This document shows positions 51,627 to 60,141 of a stretch of DNA of 64,000 nt, piece after piece (the stretch's first letter is position 1; each line of letters begins with the position of its first letter). This DNA is from Microvirga sp. (GTDB lineage Bacteria; Pseudomonadota; Alphaproteobacteria; Rhizobiales; Beijerinckiaceae): contig NZ_JACXAB010000007.1 in assembly GCF_014699075.1 (NCBI RefSeq), positions 62,001-126,000 on the forward strand. The letters run 5' to 3'. The notes under the pieces were generated by a model. The model was not told the DNA's origin, ran no database searches, and worked only from the letters and a program-made list of their open reading frames with translations. The translations under genes and the position numbers were made by a program.

Positions 51627-51929
51627 CTAGCCCTTGTCAGGGTCGCTGACAAGCGCCGCATTGTCCTGGCTGAGATCCAGGTAGAGCAGCCTTGCTTCCG
51701 GTGCAGGGCCCCGGCGTTCGCCAAGCCCCTCGATCCGGACCACAAGGGTGGCCCGGGGCAGTGCGATGGTCACCACATCCCCGACAGCCACCGCCTTGGC
51801 GGCGCTGTCGGTGCGCTGTCCGTTGAGGCGGACATGGCCGTCGGTCACCATCTTGGCGGCCAGGGTCCGGGATTTCGCGAAGCGCGCGAACCACAGCCAC
51901 TTGTCGAGCCGCTGACGGTCCTCACGCAT
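51627..51929 (-). CDS. S4 domain RNA-binding protein (Hsp15-like)
   Basis: 100 residues consisting of an S4 domain: RLDKWLWFARFAKSRTLAAKMVTDGHVRLNGQR, then AVAVGDVVTIAL. Hsp15 binds stalled 50S subunits carrying nascent chains. The C-terminal basic helix of E. coli Hsp15 is shortened here. It is 12 bases downstream of the helicase gene, suggesting co-transcription. It is otherwise a small RNA-binding protein of unknown target. Confidence 0.88.
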   Translation of the reverse strand: MREDRQRLDKWLWFARFAKSRTLAAKMVTDGHVRLNGQRTDSAAKAVAVGDVVTIALPRATLVVRIEGLGERRGPAPEARLLYLDLSQDNAALVSDPDKG

Positions 51930-51941
51930 GCCCTCAGAACC

Positions 51942-54900
51942 TCACTTTTTGCTGTCCTCGAGCTGAGCCTTGAGAGCCATCAGCTTGGCGAAGGGCGAAT
52001 TCGGGTCCGGCTGCTTCTCACGCCGGTCGCGGCCGCCGTCCTGGCGGTTGTCAGGGCGCTTGTCGGGCCTCGGACCCCGGCGCTCCTCCCCGCGGCGGCC
52101 TTCTCCCTGATGGGGGGCACGCGGCGGACGGCTCTGCGGACGACCGCCCTCCCCTTGCGCTTCGCGGCGCTCGGGACGAGGCCGGCGCTCGCCTGTCTGA
52201 TCGCCCTGGCCTCCTCCGTGGCGCGGGCGACGGTCGCCGCGATCTTGGCGCTGCTCCGTTCGGTCGGAACGCTCGCCGCGCTCGTGCCGGCCGCCACGGG
52301 CATCGCGACTGCGGTGAGCCTGAGCGCCTTCGTGATGGCGGCGGCCCTGGCGCCAGACCTCGATCATGCCAGGCTCGGCAGGGGCCGTTTCCGCAGCGGG
52401 TGCCTCGGTCGGTGCGTCCGCGGGAGCCATCGCCTCGCCTTCGGGCGAAGCCACGGCCTCGGCGGCGCTGGCCTCGACCTCCTGTTCGGAGACGGAGGCC
52501 TCGGGAGCCTCGACGGAAACCGCGCCGATTTCCTCGGTGCCGACCGCAGCCTGAGGCGTCTCGGCGGGAGCTGCCTCGGAGGGCGCTTCCTCGGCCGGAG
52601 CGGCAGCGTCGCCCCCAGGAGGCGCGGTTGGGGGCTCAATAGCCCGCGGGGCTTCAACGAGCGGCACGGTGATGGCAGGACCTGCACGACGATCCACCAC
52701 ATAGCCGAGCGACTTCAGGATCGTGGCGAAATCCTCGCCGGCGCAGCCTACGAGAGACGTCATCGCAACCGTCGGCACGAAGCCTTCGCCGTCAGCGGCA
52801 CCTGCCGGCGGCTCGCCAGGGGTGATGCCGGGACGGTAGGCGATCGCCGGACGGATGAGATCGGCTAGGCGCTCCAGGATGTCAACCCGCACGGCGCGGC
52901 CACCGAGCACCCGGAAGCCTGCGGCCCGGTAGAGCCCATGACCGATCTCCGGATCGACCGGAATCGAGGTGCGGCCGGACTGGGCCAAATGCGCGATCTC
53001 GTCGATGCCCTTCTGGTCGAGGCCGCCGTTCTGCAGCGCCCAGAGCTGGGTTGCGAGCACGCGGGGTGCCGGCTTCAGCAGGGCCGGCAGGTAAAGATGA
53101 TAGGCGCCGAAGCGCACGCCCGCCTTGCGCAGGGCGCCACGGGCATCCTGGTCGAGGCTGCGGACATCGTTGAGGACCTTGGACCGCTCCAGAACACCAA
53201 GCGCCTCACCGATCTGGAAGCCGATGCCACGCGCCAAGCCCGTGAGCTCCTGGCTGTCTTCGAGCTGCAGCAGAGGGCCGAGCAGGCGCACCACATAGGC
53301 CTTGAGCCAGGCGCGGAGACGGTTGTCCACCTTGTCCCGGGCCGGGCCCGTGAGATGCTCGTCCGAGAGGATACGAAGCTTGGGATCGAACAGTTTGTCG
53401 CCCGGCTCCAGCTTGGCCACCGGGTCGCCCATCCAGCGAATGGTGCCGTCGTTGGACAGCACGAGCATCGTATCGGGGGTTTCGGCGAATCGGTCCGCCC
53501 GGGCCTCGATCTCGCCGGCCAGCGCCTTGCTGGCGGCGTTGCGCAGGGTCTTGACCTCCGTGGTGTCGGCCTGGGGATCAGGCACGAAATGGAAGCCGTG
53601 CAGGTGACCGATGTGCTGACCCTCGACGGTGACATCGCCGGTGGTCGTAATTTCCGCTTCGAGCATCTTGTTCTCTCTCAAGCGCCGCATGAGAACGCTC
53701 GTCCGCCGGTCGATGAACCGTTGGGCGAGGCGTTCATGGAGCGCATCCGATAGCTTGTCCTCTACCTGACGCGCAACATCCTGCCAATGCTCCGGATCCT
53801 TCAACCAGTCGGGACGATTGGCGACGAAGGACCAGGTCCGGACCTGGGCGATGCGGTTGGAGAGGGTATCGATATCCCCATCGGTCCGATCCATAGCGGA
53901 CAGATGGCGGGCAAACCAGTCGGCCGGGATGGCCCCGTCCTTCATGAGAAAACGGTAGAGCTGGCCGACGAGATCCGCATGGGTCTGCGGCGAAACTTTT
54001 CTGTAATCCGGCACCTGGCAGATCTGCCAGAGCCGCTCCACGGCGTATTGCGAGCGGGCCATGGCCTGGATGTCGTCCTCCCGGGCCAGAACCTCGAGGG
54101 AGAGGACGTCCTCGCCGGTGGGAGCCCGCACGAGCCCATGCTCCCGGGGCTGGCTGCCGAGCGAATCGCGCAGGCGCGCCAGCGAGGAGAAATCGAGATC
54201 AGGGTTGCGCCATTGCAGGATGCGCACCGGGTCGAAGATGTGGTTCTCGAGCGCCTGGACGGTCTCCGCGTCGAAGGGCGGGCAGCGGCCGGACGTGCCG
54301 AAGGTCCCGTCGCGCATGTAGCGGCCGGCACGGCCGGCGATCTGGGCCAGCTCGGGGTTGTTCAGCTTGCGGAACTGGAACCCGTCGAACTTCTTGTCGG
54401 ACGCGAAGGCCACATGGTTCACGTCGAGGTTGAGGCCCATGCCGATGGCATCGGTGGCGATGAGATAATCCACGTCGCCGTTCTGGAAGAGCTCGACCTG
54501 GGCGTTGCGGGTGCGGGGCGAAAGCGCCCCGAGCACCACGGCCGCGCCGCCGCTCTGGCGGCGGATGAGCTCGGCGATGCCATAGACCTCCTCGGCCGAG
54601 AAGGCCACGATGGCCGAGCGCCGGGGCAGGCGCGACACCTTCTTCTCGCCGGCGAACGAGAGCTGCGACAGGCGCGGGCGGGTGACCACATGAACGCCCG
54701 GGATCAGCGCCTCGATCACCGGGCGCATGGTGGCCGAGCCGATGAGCAGCGTCTCCTCGCGTCCACGCTGGTTCAGCAGGCGGTCGGTGAAGACATGGCC
54801 CCGGTCGAGATCGCTGGCGAGCTGGATCTCGTCCACGGCCACGAAGGCAACGTCGAGATCCCGCGGCATCGCCTCGACAGTAGAGATCCAGTAACGTGGC

Positions 54901-55136
54901 CGGTCCGGCTTGATTTTTTCCTCGCCGGTGACCAGGGCGACGTTGTGAGCGCCCGCCTTCTCCACCACCCGGTTGTAGACCTCGCGCGCAAGCAGGCGCA
55001 GCGGCAGGCCGATCATGCCGCTGTCGTGGCCGAGCATGCGCTCGATGGCCAGATGGGTCTTGCCGGTATTGGTGGGGCCGAGCACGGCCGTGACGCCGCG
55101 CGAGCGCACCTGCGGGGGAAGGGAACGACGGGCCAT
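51942..55136 (-). CDS. SUV3-like superfamily II helicase with low-complexity C-terminus
   Basis: 1064 residues. Motif I GPTNTGKTHLA (20-30), DExH box VDEIQLA (101-107) and motif VI region QIAGRAGRYMRDG identify a SUV3/Ski2-like RNA helicase core (first ~480 residues), followed by a winged-helix/SUV3 C-terminal region. The last ~230 residues are first Ala/Glu/Pro-rich, then Arg/Gly/Glu/Asp-rich with many RRGERR-type repeats. It may unwind structured RNA, or aid rRNA or mRNA turnover. Such long rhizobial homologues are conserved near fdxA and an S4 gene. Confidence 0.88.
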   Translation of the reverse strand: MARRSLPPQVRSRGVTAVLGPTNTGKTHLAIERMLGHDSGMIGLPLRLLAREVYNRVVEKAGAHNVALVTGEEKIKPDRPRYWISTVEAMPRDLDVAFVAVDEIQLASDLDRGHVFTDRLLNQRGREETLLIGSATMRPVIEALIPGVHVVTRPRLSQLSFAGEKKVSRLPRRSAIVAFSAEEVYGIAELIRRQSGGAAVVLGALSPRTRNAQVELFQNGDVDYLIATDAIGMGLNLDVNHVAFASDKKFDGFQFRKLNNPELAQIAGRAGRYMRDGTFGTSGRCPPFDAETVQALENHIFDPVRILQWRNPDLDFSSLARLRDSLGSQPREHGLVRAPTGEDVLSLEVLAREDDIQAMARSQYAVERLWQICQVPDYRKVSPQTHADLVGQLYRFLMKDGAIPADWFARHLSAMDRTDGDIDTLSNRIAQVRTWSFVANRPDWLKDPEHWQDVARQVEDKLSDALHERLAQRFIDRRTSVLMRRLRENKMLEAEITTTGDVTVEGQHIGHLHGFHFVPDPQADTTEVKTLRNAASKALAGEIEARADRFAETPDTMLVLSNDGTIRWMGDPVAKLEPGDKLFDPKLRILSDEHLTGPARDKVDNRLRAWLKAYVVRLLGPLLQLEDSQELTGLARGIGFQIGEALGVLERSKVLNDVRSLDQDARGALRKAGVRFGAYHLYLPALLKPAPRVLATQLWALQNGGLDQKGIDEIAHLAQSGRTSIPVDPEIGHGLYRAAGFRVLGGRAVRVDILERLADLIRPAIAYRPGITPGEPPAGAADGEGFVPTVAMTSLVGCAGEDFATILKSLGYVVDRRAGPAITVPLVEAPRAIEPPTAPPGGDAAAPAEEAPSEAAPAETPQAAVGTEEIGAVSVEAPEASVSEQEVEASAAEAVASPEGEAMAPADAPTEAPAAETAPAEPGMIEVWRQGRRHHEGAQAHRSRDARGGRHERGERSDRTEQRQDRGDRRPRHGGGQGDQTGERRPRPERREAQGEGGRPQSRPPRAPHQGEGRRGEERRGPRPDKRPDNRQDGGRDRREKQPDPNSPFAKLMALKAQLEDSKK

Positions 55137-55329
55137 GCCTGGATGTCGGGTAATCTTGAACGTCCCGGAGTAACGAGAGGCTGTACGGGCCGGATACGTG
55201 AGCCGGACGCCTTCTCTTCAAGGCAGCCAGGCCCTCGCGGCCGGCTGCGGGCTATGCCCTTATATGGGTGCGGGCGCCGCGTTCGCCACCCGCCACAGGT
55301 GCTTTCGCCAAGGATTCTCAGAGCTTAAT

Positions 55330-56190
55330 TTATTGCACGGCCCCGGCCTGGACGGCCTCATCGGCCCGCACGGCCCGGCGCATCGGCCGGGACGCCTTGC
55401 CGTCGCCTTCGAGCGACCAGAGCGAGGCCTGCATCTCGCCAACGCCGATCATGGTGCGCACGGAAACCTTCAGAGGAAAGAGCAGGCGCGGGCCTTCGAC
55501 GGGGGCAAGCCAGACGGACATGTCCCGGTTCTCCTGCATGAACTTGGTGGCCGGGCGCTCGGGCCTGTGGCCGGAGACCGGCACATAGCGGGCGTTGCAG
55601 ACGAGAACCGGACCGGAATAGCCCCCCACCTCCACAGTCTTGGTCTCCGCATAGGTGAGAACCACGTTCATGCGGGAGGCTCCGTCGAAGACCGGAAGGG
55701 TCCGGTTGCAATTATCAGGATCGGTCAGGCCCTTCGATGCCAGCGCCGGCATGAGCAGCGCGCTCATGGGATCGACGACACCCTTCTTGTCCGCAGGCTG
55801 GACCGGGATCCGGTCCTCCTTGGGCTCAAGAGGTGGGTCGATCTCGACATCAGCCACCTGGCCGCCCTTCAATCCCATGCGAACGCTGCGCTGATTGTCG
55901 GAGGTCTTCGACACCACGGCGAAGCTCGTCGAGCGCGGGCCGGCTCCGGCAAGCGTGCCTGACGCGGAAGCCTCGCCCTTGCCGCCGGTCAGGACCATGG
56001 CGAGGCCGGTCAGCTTCGCATTGCCCTGCATCTGGTATTTCCGGCCCTTGAAGGACGAGACGAGGTCTGCTTTTCCTAGGGGCAAGCCCGCCAGGGAGAG
56101 GTCGTACGTCACCTTGAGGGTCTGCCCTTGAGCGAACGAAGCCGTTCCGGCAAAGGCCAGGGTGACGAGAGCTGAGGCGATGAGGCGCAT
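55330..56190 (-). CDS. DUF3108 domain periplasmic protein
   Basis: 286 residues, beginning MRLIASALVTLAFAGTASFAQGQ, a Sec signal peptide. The mature part matches the DUF3108 layout (LKVTYDLSLAGLPLGKADLVSSF, KYQMQGNAKLTGLAMVLTGGKGEASASG) and is beta-rich. The start at 56190 is preferred; an upstream frame of 45 residues is basic and not signal-like. Function unknown; the gene is divergent from rpmB. Confidence 0.87.
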   Translation of the reverse strand: MRLIASALVTLAFAGTASFAQGQTLKVTYDLSLAGLPLGKADLVSSFKGRKYQMQGNAKLTGLAMVLTGGKGEASASGTLAGAGPRSTSFAVVSKTSDNQRSVRMGLKGGQVADVEIDPPLEPKEDRIPVQPADKKGVVDPMSALLMPALASKGLTDPDNCNRTLPVFDGASRMNVVLTYAETKTVEVGGYSGPVLVCNARYVPVSGHRPERPATKFMQENRDMSVWLAPVEGPRLLFPLKVSVRTMIGVGEMQASLWSLEGDGKASRPMRRAVRADEAVQAGAVQ

Positions 56191-56423
56191 AGGGCTGTTC
56201 CGATAGTCTATTCTGTTGCATCGCACGAGATTCGGAATAAATCGTGACCACGCGGCCGAAAAAAAGAGGGTGCGACGTCGCGCTATTCTTGACCCACACC
56301 CCTGTTTCGGCTTATAGGCTCGCACCTTCCAAGGACTTCTGGTGTCCGGCCGCGTGGGATCTGCGATCTTGCAAACCCGCGAATTGTGGTCGCGACCCTC
56401 ACACGACGAATAGGATTGAACCC

Positions 56424-56714
56424 ATGTCGCGCCGTTGCGAACTGACCGGCAAGGCCGTGCTGAGTGGCCACCTGGTGAGCCACTCGAACCGCAAGACGAA
56501 GCGGAAGTTCCTGCCGAACCTCTGCAACGTCACGCTCCAATCTGACGCCCTGCAGCGCTCCTTCCGCCTGCGCGTCACCGCCAATGCGCTTCGCTCGGTC
56601 GAGCACCGCGGCGGCCTCGATGCCTTCCTGGCCAAGGCCAAGGCTGAAGAGCTCTCCACCACTGCCCTGGCAGTGAAGCGTGAGCTCGAGAAGAAGCTCG
56701 CCGCTGCAAGCTGA
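56424..56714 (+). CDS. rpmB: 50S ribosomal protein L28
   Basis: 96 residues, alphaproteobacterial size. It starts [33 protein letters not shown], the conserved L28 N-terminus, with the basic [13 protein letters not shown] middle. The start at 56424 excludes an upstream extension with no L28 similarity. A hairpin pair of palindromic repeats follows downstream (56775-56871). Confidence 0.96.
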   Translation: MSRRCELTGKAVLSGHLVSHSNRKTKRKFLPNLCNVTLQSDALQRSFRLRVTANALRSVEHRGGLDAFLAKAKAEELSTTALAVKRELEKKLAAAS

Positions 56715-56774
56715 TCTCGGATCGCTAAAAATTGGCTTTGCGGGCGGCCTCAGTGCCGCCCGTTTTGCGTTAGT

Positions 56775-56810
56775 CTGCACATCGTCCAGATTGGTCCGGA
56801 CGATGTGCAG
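56775..56810. repeat. Palindrome CTGCACATCGTCC / GGACGATGTGCAG
   Basis: Exact 13-base inverted arms with a 10-base centre, between rpmB and the QueT-like gene. The arm contains acatcgt, as in the element at 38019-38103. Confidence 0.85.
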
Positions 56811-56822
56811 CTTATTGGATTC

Positions 56823-56871
56823 AGCATCAGATGGATCTCAAAGGTGCAAATCCACTTTTGAGTCTGATGCT
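56823..56871. repeat. Palindromic repeat similar to the ispH element
   Basis: Arms agcatcaga..ctcaaaggtg and cacttttgagtctgatgct are inverted copies with small differences. The core cacttttg is shared with the repeat at 37955-38000, so these are copies of one family. Confidence 0.8.
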
Positions 56872-56904
56872 CAAGGCTTAAGCATTGCCTGGAAGGCCCG
56901 CCCC

Positions 56905-57528
56905 ATGACCCAGATTGACCGCCGCGACTTCCTCATTGCGCTCACGGCAATGACCCTGGTCGTCCTCTCGTCGAATATTCTGGTCCAGCATCCCTTCACC
57001 CATTGGGGCATGGGCGACTACCTGACCTGGGGCGCCTTCAGCTATCCGTTCTCGTTCCTGGTCACCGACCTGTCGAACCGCCGCTTCGGGACACAGGGCG
57101 CCCGGCGTGTGGTCTATGTGGGCTTCGTGCTGGCCGTGGCTCTCTCCATCGTCCTGGCGACGCCGCGCATCGCCATCGCGTCAGGCTCCGCCTTCCTCGT
57201 GGCCCAGCTTCTCGACATCAGCATCTTCGCCCGCCTCCGCGACAAAGCCTGGTGGATGCCGCCCTTCATTTCCTCGGTGATCTCATCGGGGCTCGATACC
57301 GCGATCTTCTTCTCGTTCGCCTTCTATTGCGGCGTGGTGCCGGGCCTCGGCCTCACCATCAGCGAAATGCTGGGCCAGGCGGGGGTCGTGGACCAATGCA
57401 TCGCCCTCCCGTGGGTTAATCTCGCCGTCGCGGATTACGGGGTGAAGCTCGCGCTGGCCGCCATCGCGATCGCCCCCTACGGCGCCATCCTGGCGTTCAT
57501 GCGCCCGCGACTGCAGCGGGCGGCCTGA
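56905..57528 (+). CDS. VUT/YhhQ-family queuosine precursor transporter
   Basis: 207-residue integral membrane protein with about six hydrophobic segments, resembling the YhhQ/QueT (DUF165, vitamin uptake transporter-like) family that imports queuosine precursors (preQ0/preQ1). Family-like motifs: WGAFSYPFSFLVTDLSNRRFG and VAQLLDISIFARLRDKAWWMPPFISSVISSGLDTAIFF. The start MTQIDRRDF is at 56905, after a GGAAGG site; the frame upstream overlaps the repeats. The tRNA context elsewhere in the window is unrelated. Confidence 0.88.
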   Translation: MTQIDRRDFLIALTAMTLVVLSSNILVQHPFTHWGMGDYLTWGAFSYPFSFLVTDLSNRRFGTQGARRVVYVGFVLAVALSIVLATPRIAIASGSAFLVAQLLDISIFARLRDKAWWMPPFISSVISSGLDTAIFFSFAFYCGVVPGLGLTISEMLGQAGVVDQCIALPWVNLAVADYGVKLALAAIAIAPYGAILAFMRPRLQRAA

Positions 57529-57555
57529 TTTTAGGCGGCCATCCTTCATGGCCGT

Positions 57556-58305
57556 TCAGAGAGCCTCTTCCGCATAGGGCGGATGAGGGATGGCCTGATG
57601 CGCCGCGCGCAGGGCCGCCGACCAGCGCTCACGCAGGTCGCGGAAGTAAGGCTCATCCTCTTGGATCCTGTATGTCACGCCTGCCCTAAGCGCGGCGCGC
57701 TTGGCTACCACAATGTCAATTGGCAGGCCGACCCCCAAATTGGACTTCAGTGTCGAATCCATCGAGATGAGCCCGAGCTTCAGGGCCTCGACGAGGCTGG
57801 TGTCGTGGGCGATCGCCCGGTCCAGGATCGGCTTGCCATATTTGGGCTCGCCGATCTGCAGGAAAGGCGTGTCGATGGTTGCCTCTATCGCGTTGCCGGC
57901 CGCATAGATCTGGTAGAGCCGCATCTGACCATGGCCGATTTGCCCGCCAAGAAGCATGGTGACATCGAAAGTCATGCTGCGCTTCTCCATCTCGACCCCA
58001 TCCATCTCATAGACACGACGGATGGCGCGTCCGACGAGCTGGACCGCCTTGAACATGCTCGAAACCGTGAAAAGAGTCTCGACCTCACCAGTCTCGGGAT
58101 TCTCGATTCCGTCCGAGAGCAGCGACAGGACGGATTGGCTCGCCGAGAGATTGCCGGCCGTGGCCAAGGTGATCAGCCGTTCACCAGGCTTCTCAAACAG
58201 ATGAAGCTTGCGGAAGGTTGCAATGTTGTCGACGCCAGCATTGGTGCGCGTGTCGGCGATCATCACAAGGCCGTCCTGCACGAGGATGCCGACACAATAC
58301 GTCAT
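57556..58305 (-). CDS. Anbu: proteasome-related Ntn-hydrolase peptidase
   Basis: 249 residues of the Anbu (ancestral beta-subunit) family, related to HslV and 20S beta. The start MTYCVGILVQ at 58305 is chosen because GGAGG lies 7 bases upstream and because removal of Met exposes Thr1; D17 and K32 of the processed protein are in place. A longer GTG-start frame begins at 58362 and overlaps the transglutaminase stop, but it would bury Thr1. Anbu forms a homo-oligomeric self-compartmentalised protease of unknown substrate. It is last of a four-gene operon. Confidence 0.9.
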   Translation of the reverse strand: MTYCVGILVQDGLVMIADTRTNAGVDNIATFRKLHLFEKPGERLITLATAGNLSASQSVLSLLSDGIENPETGEVETLFTVSSMFKAVQLVGRAIRRVYEMDGVEMEKRSMTFDVTMLLGGQIGHGQMRLYQIYAAGNAIEATIDTPFLQIGEPKYGKPILDRAIAHDTSLVEALKLGLISMDSTLKSNLGVGLPIDIVVAKRAALRAGVTYRIQEDEPYFRDLRERWSAALRAAHQAIPHPPYAEEAL

Positions 58306-58358
58306 GGGTGTTCCTCCAGGAGCCTTCTGGTCGAGCTGCTGCGTCGTCGGGGTCATTC

Positions 58359-59177
58359 TCACGCCTGTGCTTGACGGGCGCTTTCGATTCTCAAACGAAC
58401 GTCGAGCGCTTCATGGGTAGCGCCGTAATAGCTTCCTCGGACCGGGGCCGCATCAAGATAATCGAGCCCGATGGCGAGCCGAACGTAGTGTTCCGTAGCG
58501 GAAACAGCATTGGTCGGGTCGAAACTCACCCAGCCGAGATCCGGCAGATAGGCTTCGACCCAGGCATGACCGGCCTCCTGCTCGATCTCTCCCGGCTTGT
58601 GAAGATAGCCGGAGACATAGCGGGCCGGAATTTTCAGGGAGCGCGCCGCGCTCAGGAAGATGTGAGTGAAATCCTGACAGACCCCATGACCGGCCGCGAA
58701 GGCTTCCGTCCCCAGGGTCGTGGAACTCGTGGCTTGCGTATCGAAGCGCAGGCGCTTGGGGATCGCGTTCATGAGCGCATGAGCTTGATCAAGGGGATTG
58801 GTGAAGTGGCCTGCCGTGACCTGGGCGAATTCGCGAATGTCAGCATCGGCGCGGGTCAGGGGCGTCTCGCGCAGATAGAATACCTCCGGAAAGCGCTCGA
58901 CCCCTCCCCGGATGACACCGGCCGTATCCGTTGTCTCCACCTCGCCGGCCACACGCAGAACGATCTGGCTGACCGGCCCGGACACCGACAAGCTGTGGGC
59001 GATGTTGCCGTACCAGTCCTCCCGGCGCATGAGCCGCGCTTCGCCATCCATGTCGATGTTCCAGGACAGGATCGTCTGGCTGTCGCTGCCACGGGGCGTG
59101 AGCCGCAGGAGCTGGATCGCCGATCGTGCGGGCTCCCTATAGTGATAGACCGTCTCGTGGGTGATGCGGATGCGCAT
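58359..59177 (-). CDS. Transglutaminase-like protein of the Anbu operon
   Basis: 272 residues. The cysteine-protease fold triad is visible: C167 in GHGVCQDFTHIF, H204 in GHAWVEAYL and D220 in WVSFDPTNA. N-terminal beta-domain of the bacterial transglutaminase-like family (MRIRITHETVYHY...). It starts 3 bases after the alpha-E gene stop. In Anbu operons it is thought to cleave or form amide bonds on the product of the ATP-grasp partner. The actual substrate is unknown. Confidence 0.9.
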   Translation of the reverse strand: MRIRITHETVYHYREPARSAIQLLRLTPRGSDSQTILSWNIDMDGEARLMRREDWYGNIAHSLSVSGPVSQIVLRVAGEVETTDTAGVIRGGVERFPEVFYLRETPLTRADADIREFAQVTAGHFTNPLDQAHALMNAIPKRLRFDTQATSSTTLGTEAFAAGHGVCQDFTHIFLSAARSLKIPARYVSGYLHKPGEIEQEAGHAWVEAYLPDLGWVSFDPTNAVSATEHYVRLAIGLDYLDAAPVRGSYYGATHEALDVRLRIESARQAQA

Positions 59178-59180
59178 GGT

Positions 59181-60125
59181 TCAGCAAAGGTATTGGTTCG
59201 AGATGGCAAGGCTGAGCCGGTTGTTGTCCGCCAGGAAGTTCTGGAGAAACTCATGCAGCCCGTGCTGGAAGATATCCTCGATGTTTCGGTTCGTCAGCCG
59301 GGCATGGGTCGCTCGTGCCTGACGTTGCGCCGCGCCCGATGTGCCGTAGCGATGCGAAAGATCATCGAGATGGCGTGAAAGCGCACCATAGCAGGCGGCC
59401 AGCGACCGGGGCATCTCCTCGCGCAGGATCAGAAGATCCGCCACGAGCCACGGCCTCAGATTCTGGTGATAGACCCACTGGTAGCTGACCAGCGCCGAGA
59501 CCGAGCGGAGAATGGCGGCCCATTGGTAATAGTCGATGCCGCCACCCACAGGCGCATCCTGCGGCAGGAGCACGTGGTATTTGACGTCCAGCACCCGTGC
59601 CGTGTTGTCGGCGCGTTCGATGTAGAGGCCCAGCCGCGAGAACCAGTAGGCATCGTTGCGCAGCATGGTGCGCATCGCCGAACCGTCGTAGCGAAGCGAC
59701 GCCTCCTTCACGAGGTTCAGGAACCGCGGCAGATCCTCAACCTTGATCTTTCTTGCCTTGTAGCGACGCAGATCGAGCCAGGCGGAGTTGATGGCCTCCC
59801 ACATCTCCGACGTCAGAGCAGAGCGGACGGAGCGGGCATTCTGGCGCGCGGTATCGAAGCTGTTCCGGATGCTTGAGGGATTGACCTCTGAGAAGGCCAG
59901 AAATTCGATCACGTTCTCGGGTGTCGCCTCATCATAGGCCGACCGGAAGTCATCGATTCCTCCAGCCGTGATGAGGGCCGACTCCCATTCATTGGTTTCC
60001 AGGCCGCTGTAGGAGATCGGCATCGATGCCATGCGATAGGCGACATCAAGGACACGTGCGGTATTCTCGGCCCGCTCCACGTAGCGAGAGAGCCAATAGA
60101 GGCTGTCCGCATCACGACTCAGCAT
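59181..60125 (-). CDS. Alpha-E domain protein
   Basis: 314 residues, all-helical, of the alpha-E family (formerly DUF403). It starts MLSRDADSLYWLSRYVERAENTARVLDVAYRM, the hallmark motif, repeated in divergent form later (ADNTARVLDVKYHVLL), suggesting an internal duplication. It is always found with permuted ATP-grasp and Anbu or transglutaminase genes. Biochemical role unknown, possibly peptide-substrate binding. Confidence 0.92.
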   Translation of the reverse strand: MLSRDADSLYWLSRYVERAENTARVLDVAYRMASMPISYSGLETNEWESALITAGGIDDFRSAYDEATPENVIEFLAFSEVNPSSIRNSFDTARQNARSVRSALTSEMWEAINSAWLDLRRYKARKIKVEDLPRFLNLVKEASLRYDGSAMRTMLRNDAYWFSRLGLYIERADNTARVLDVKYHVLLPQDAPVGGGIDYYQWAAILRSVSALVSYQWVYHQNLRPWLVADLLILREEMPRSLAACYGALSRHLDDLSHRYGTSGAAQRQARATHARLTNRNIEDIFQHGLHEFLQNFLADNNRLSLAISNQYLC

Positions 60126-60141
60126 GAAAGACGCTCCCTGC

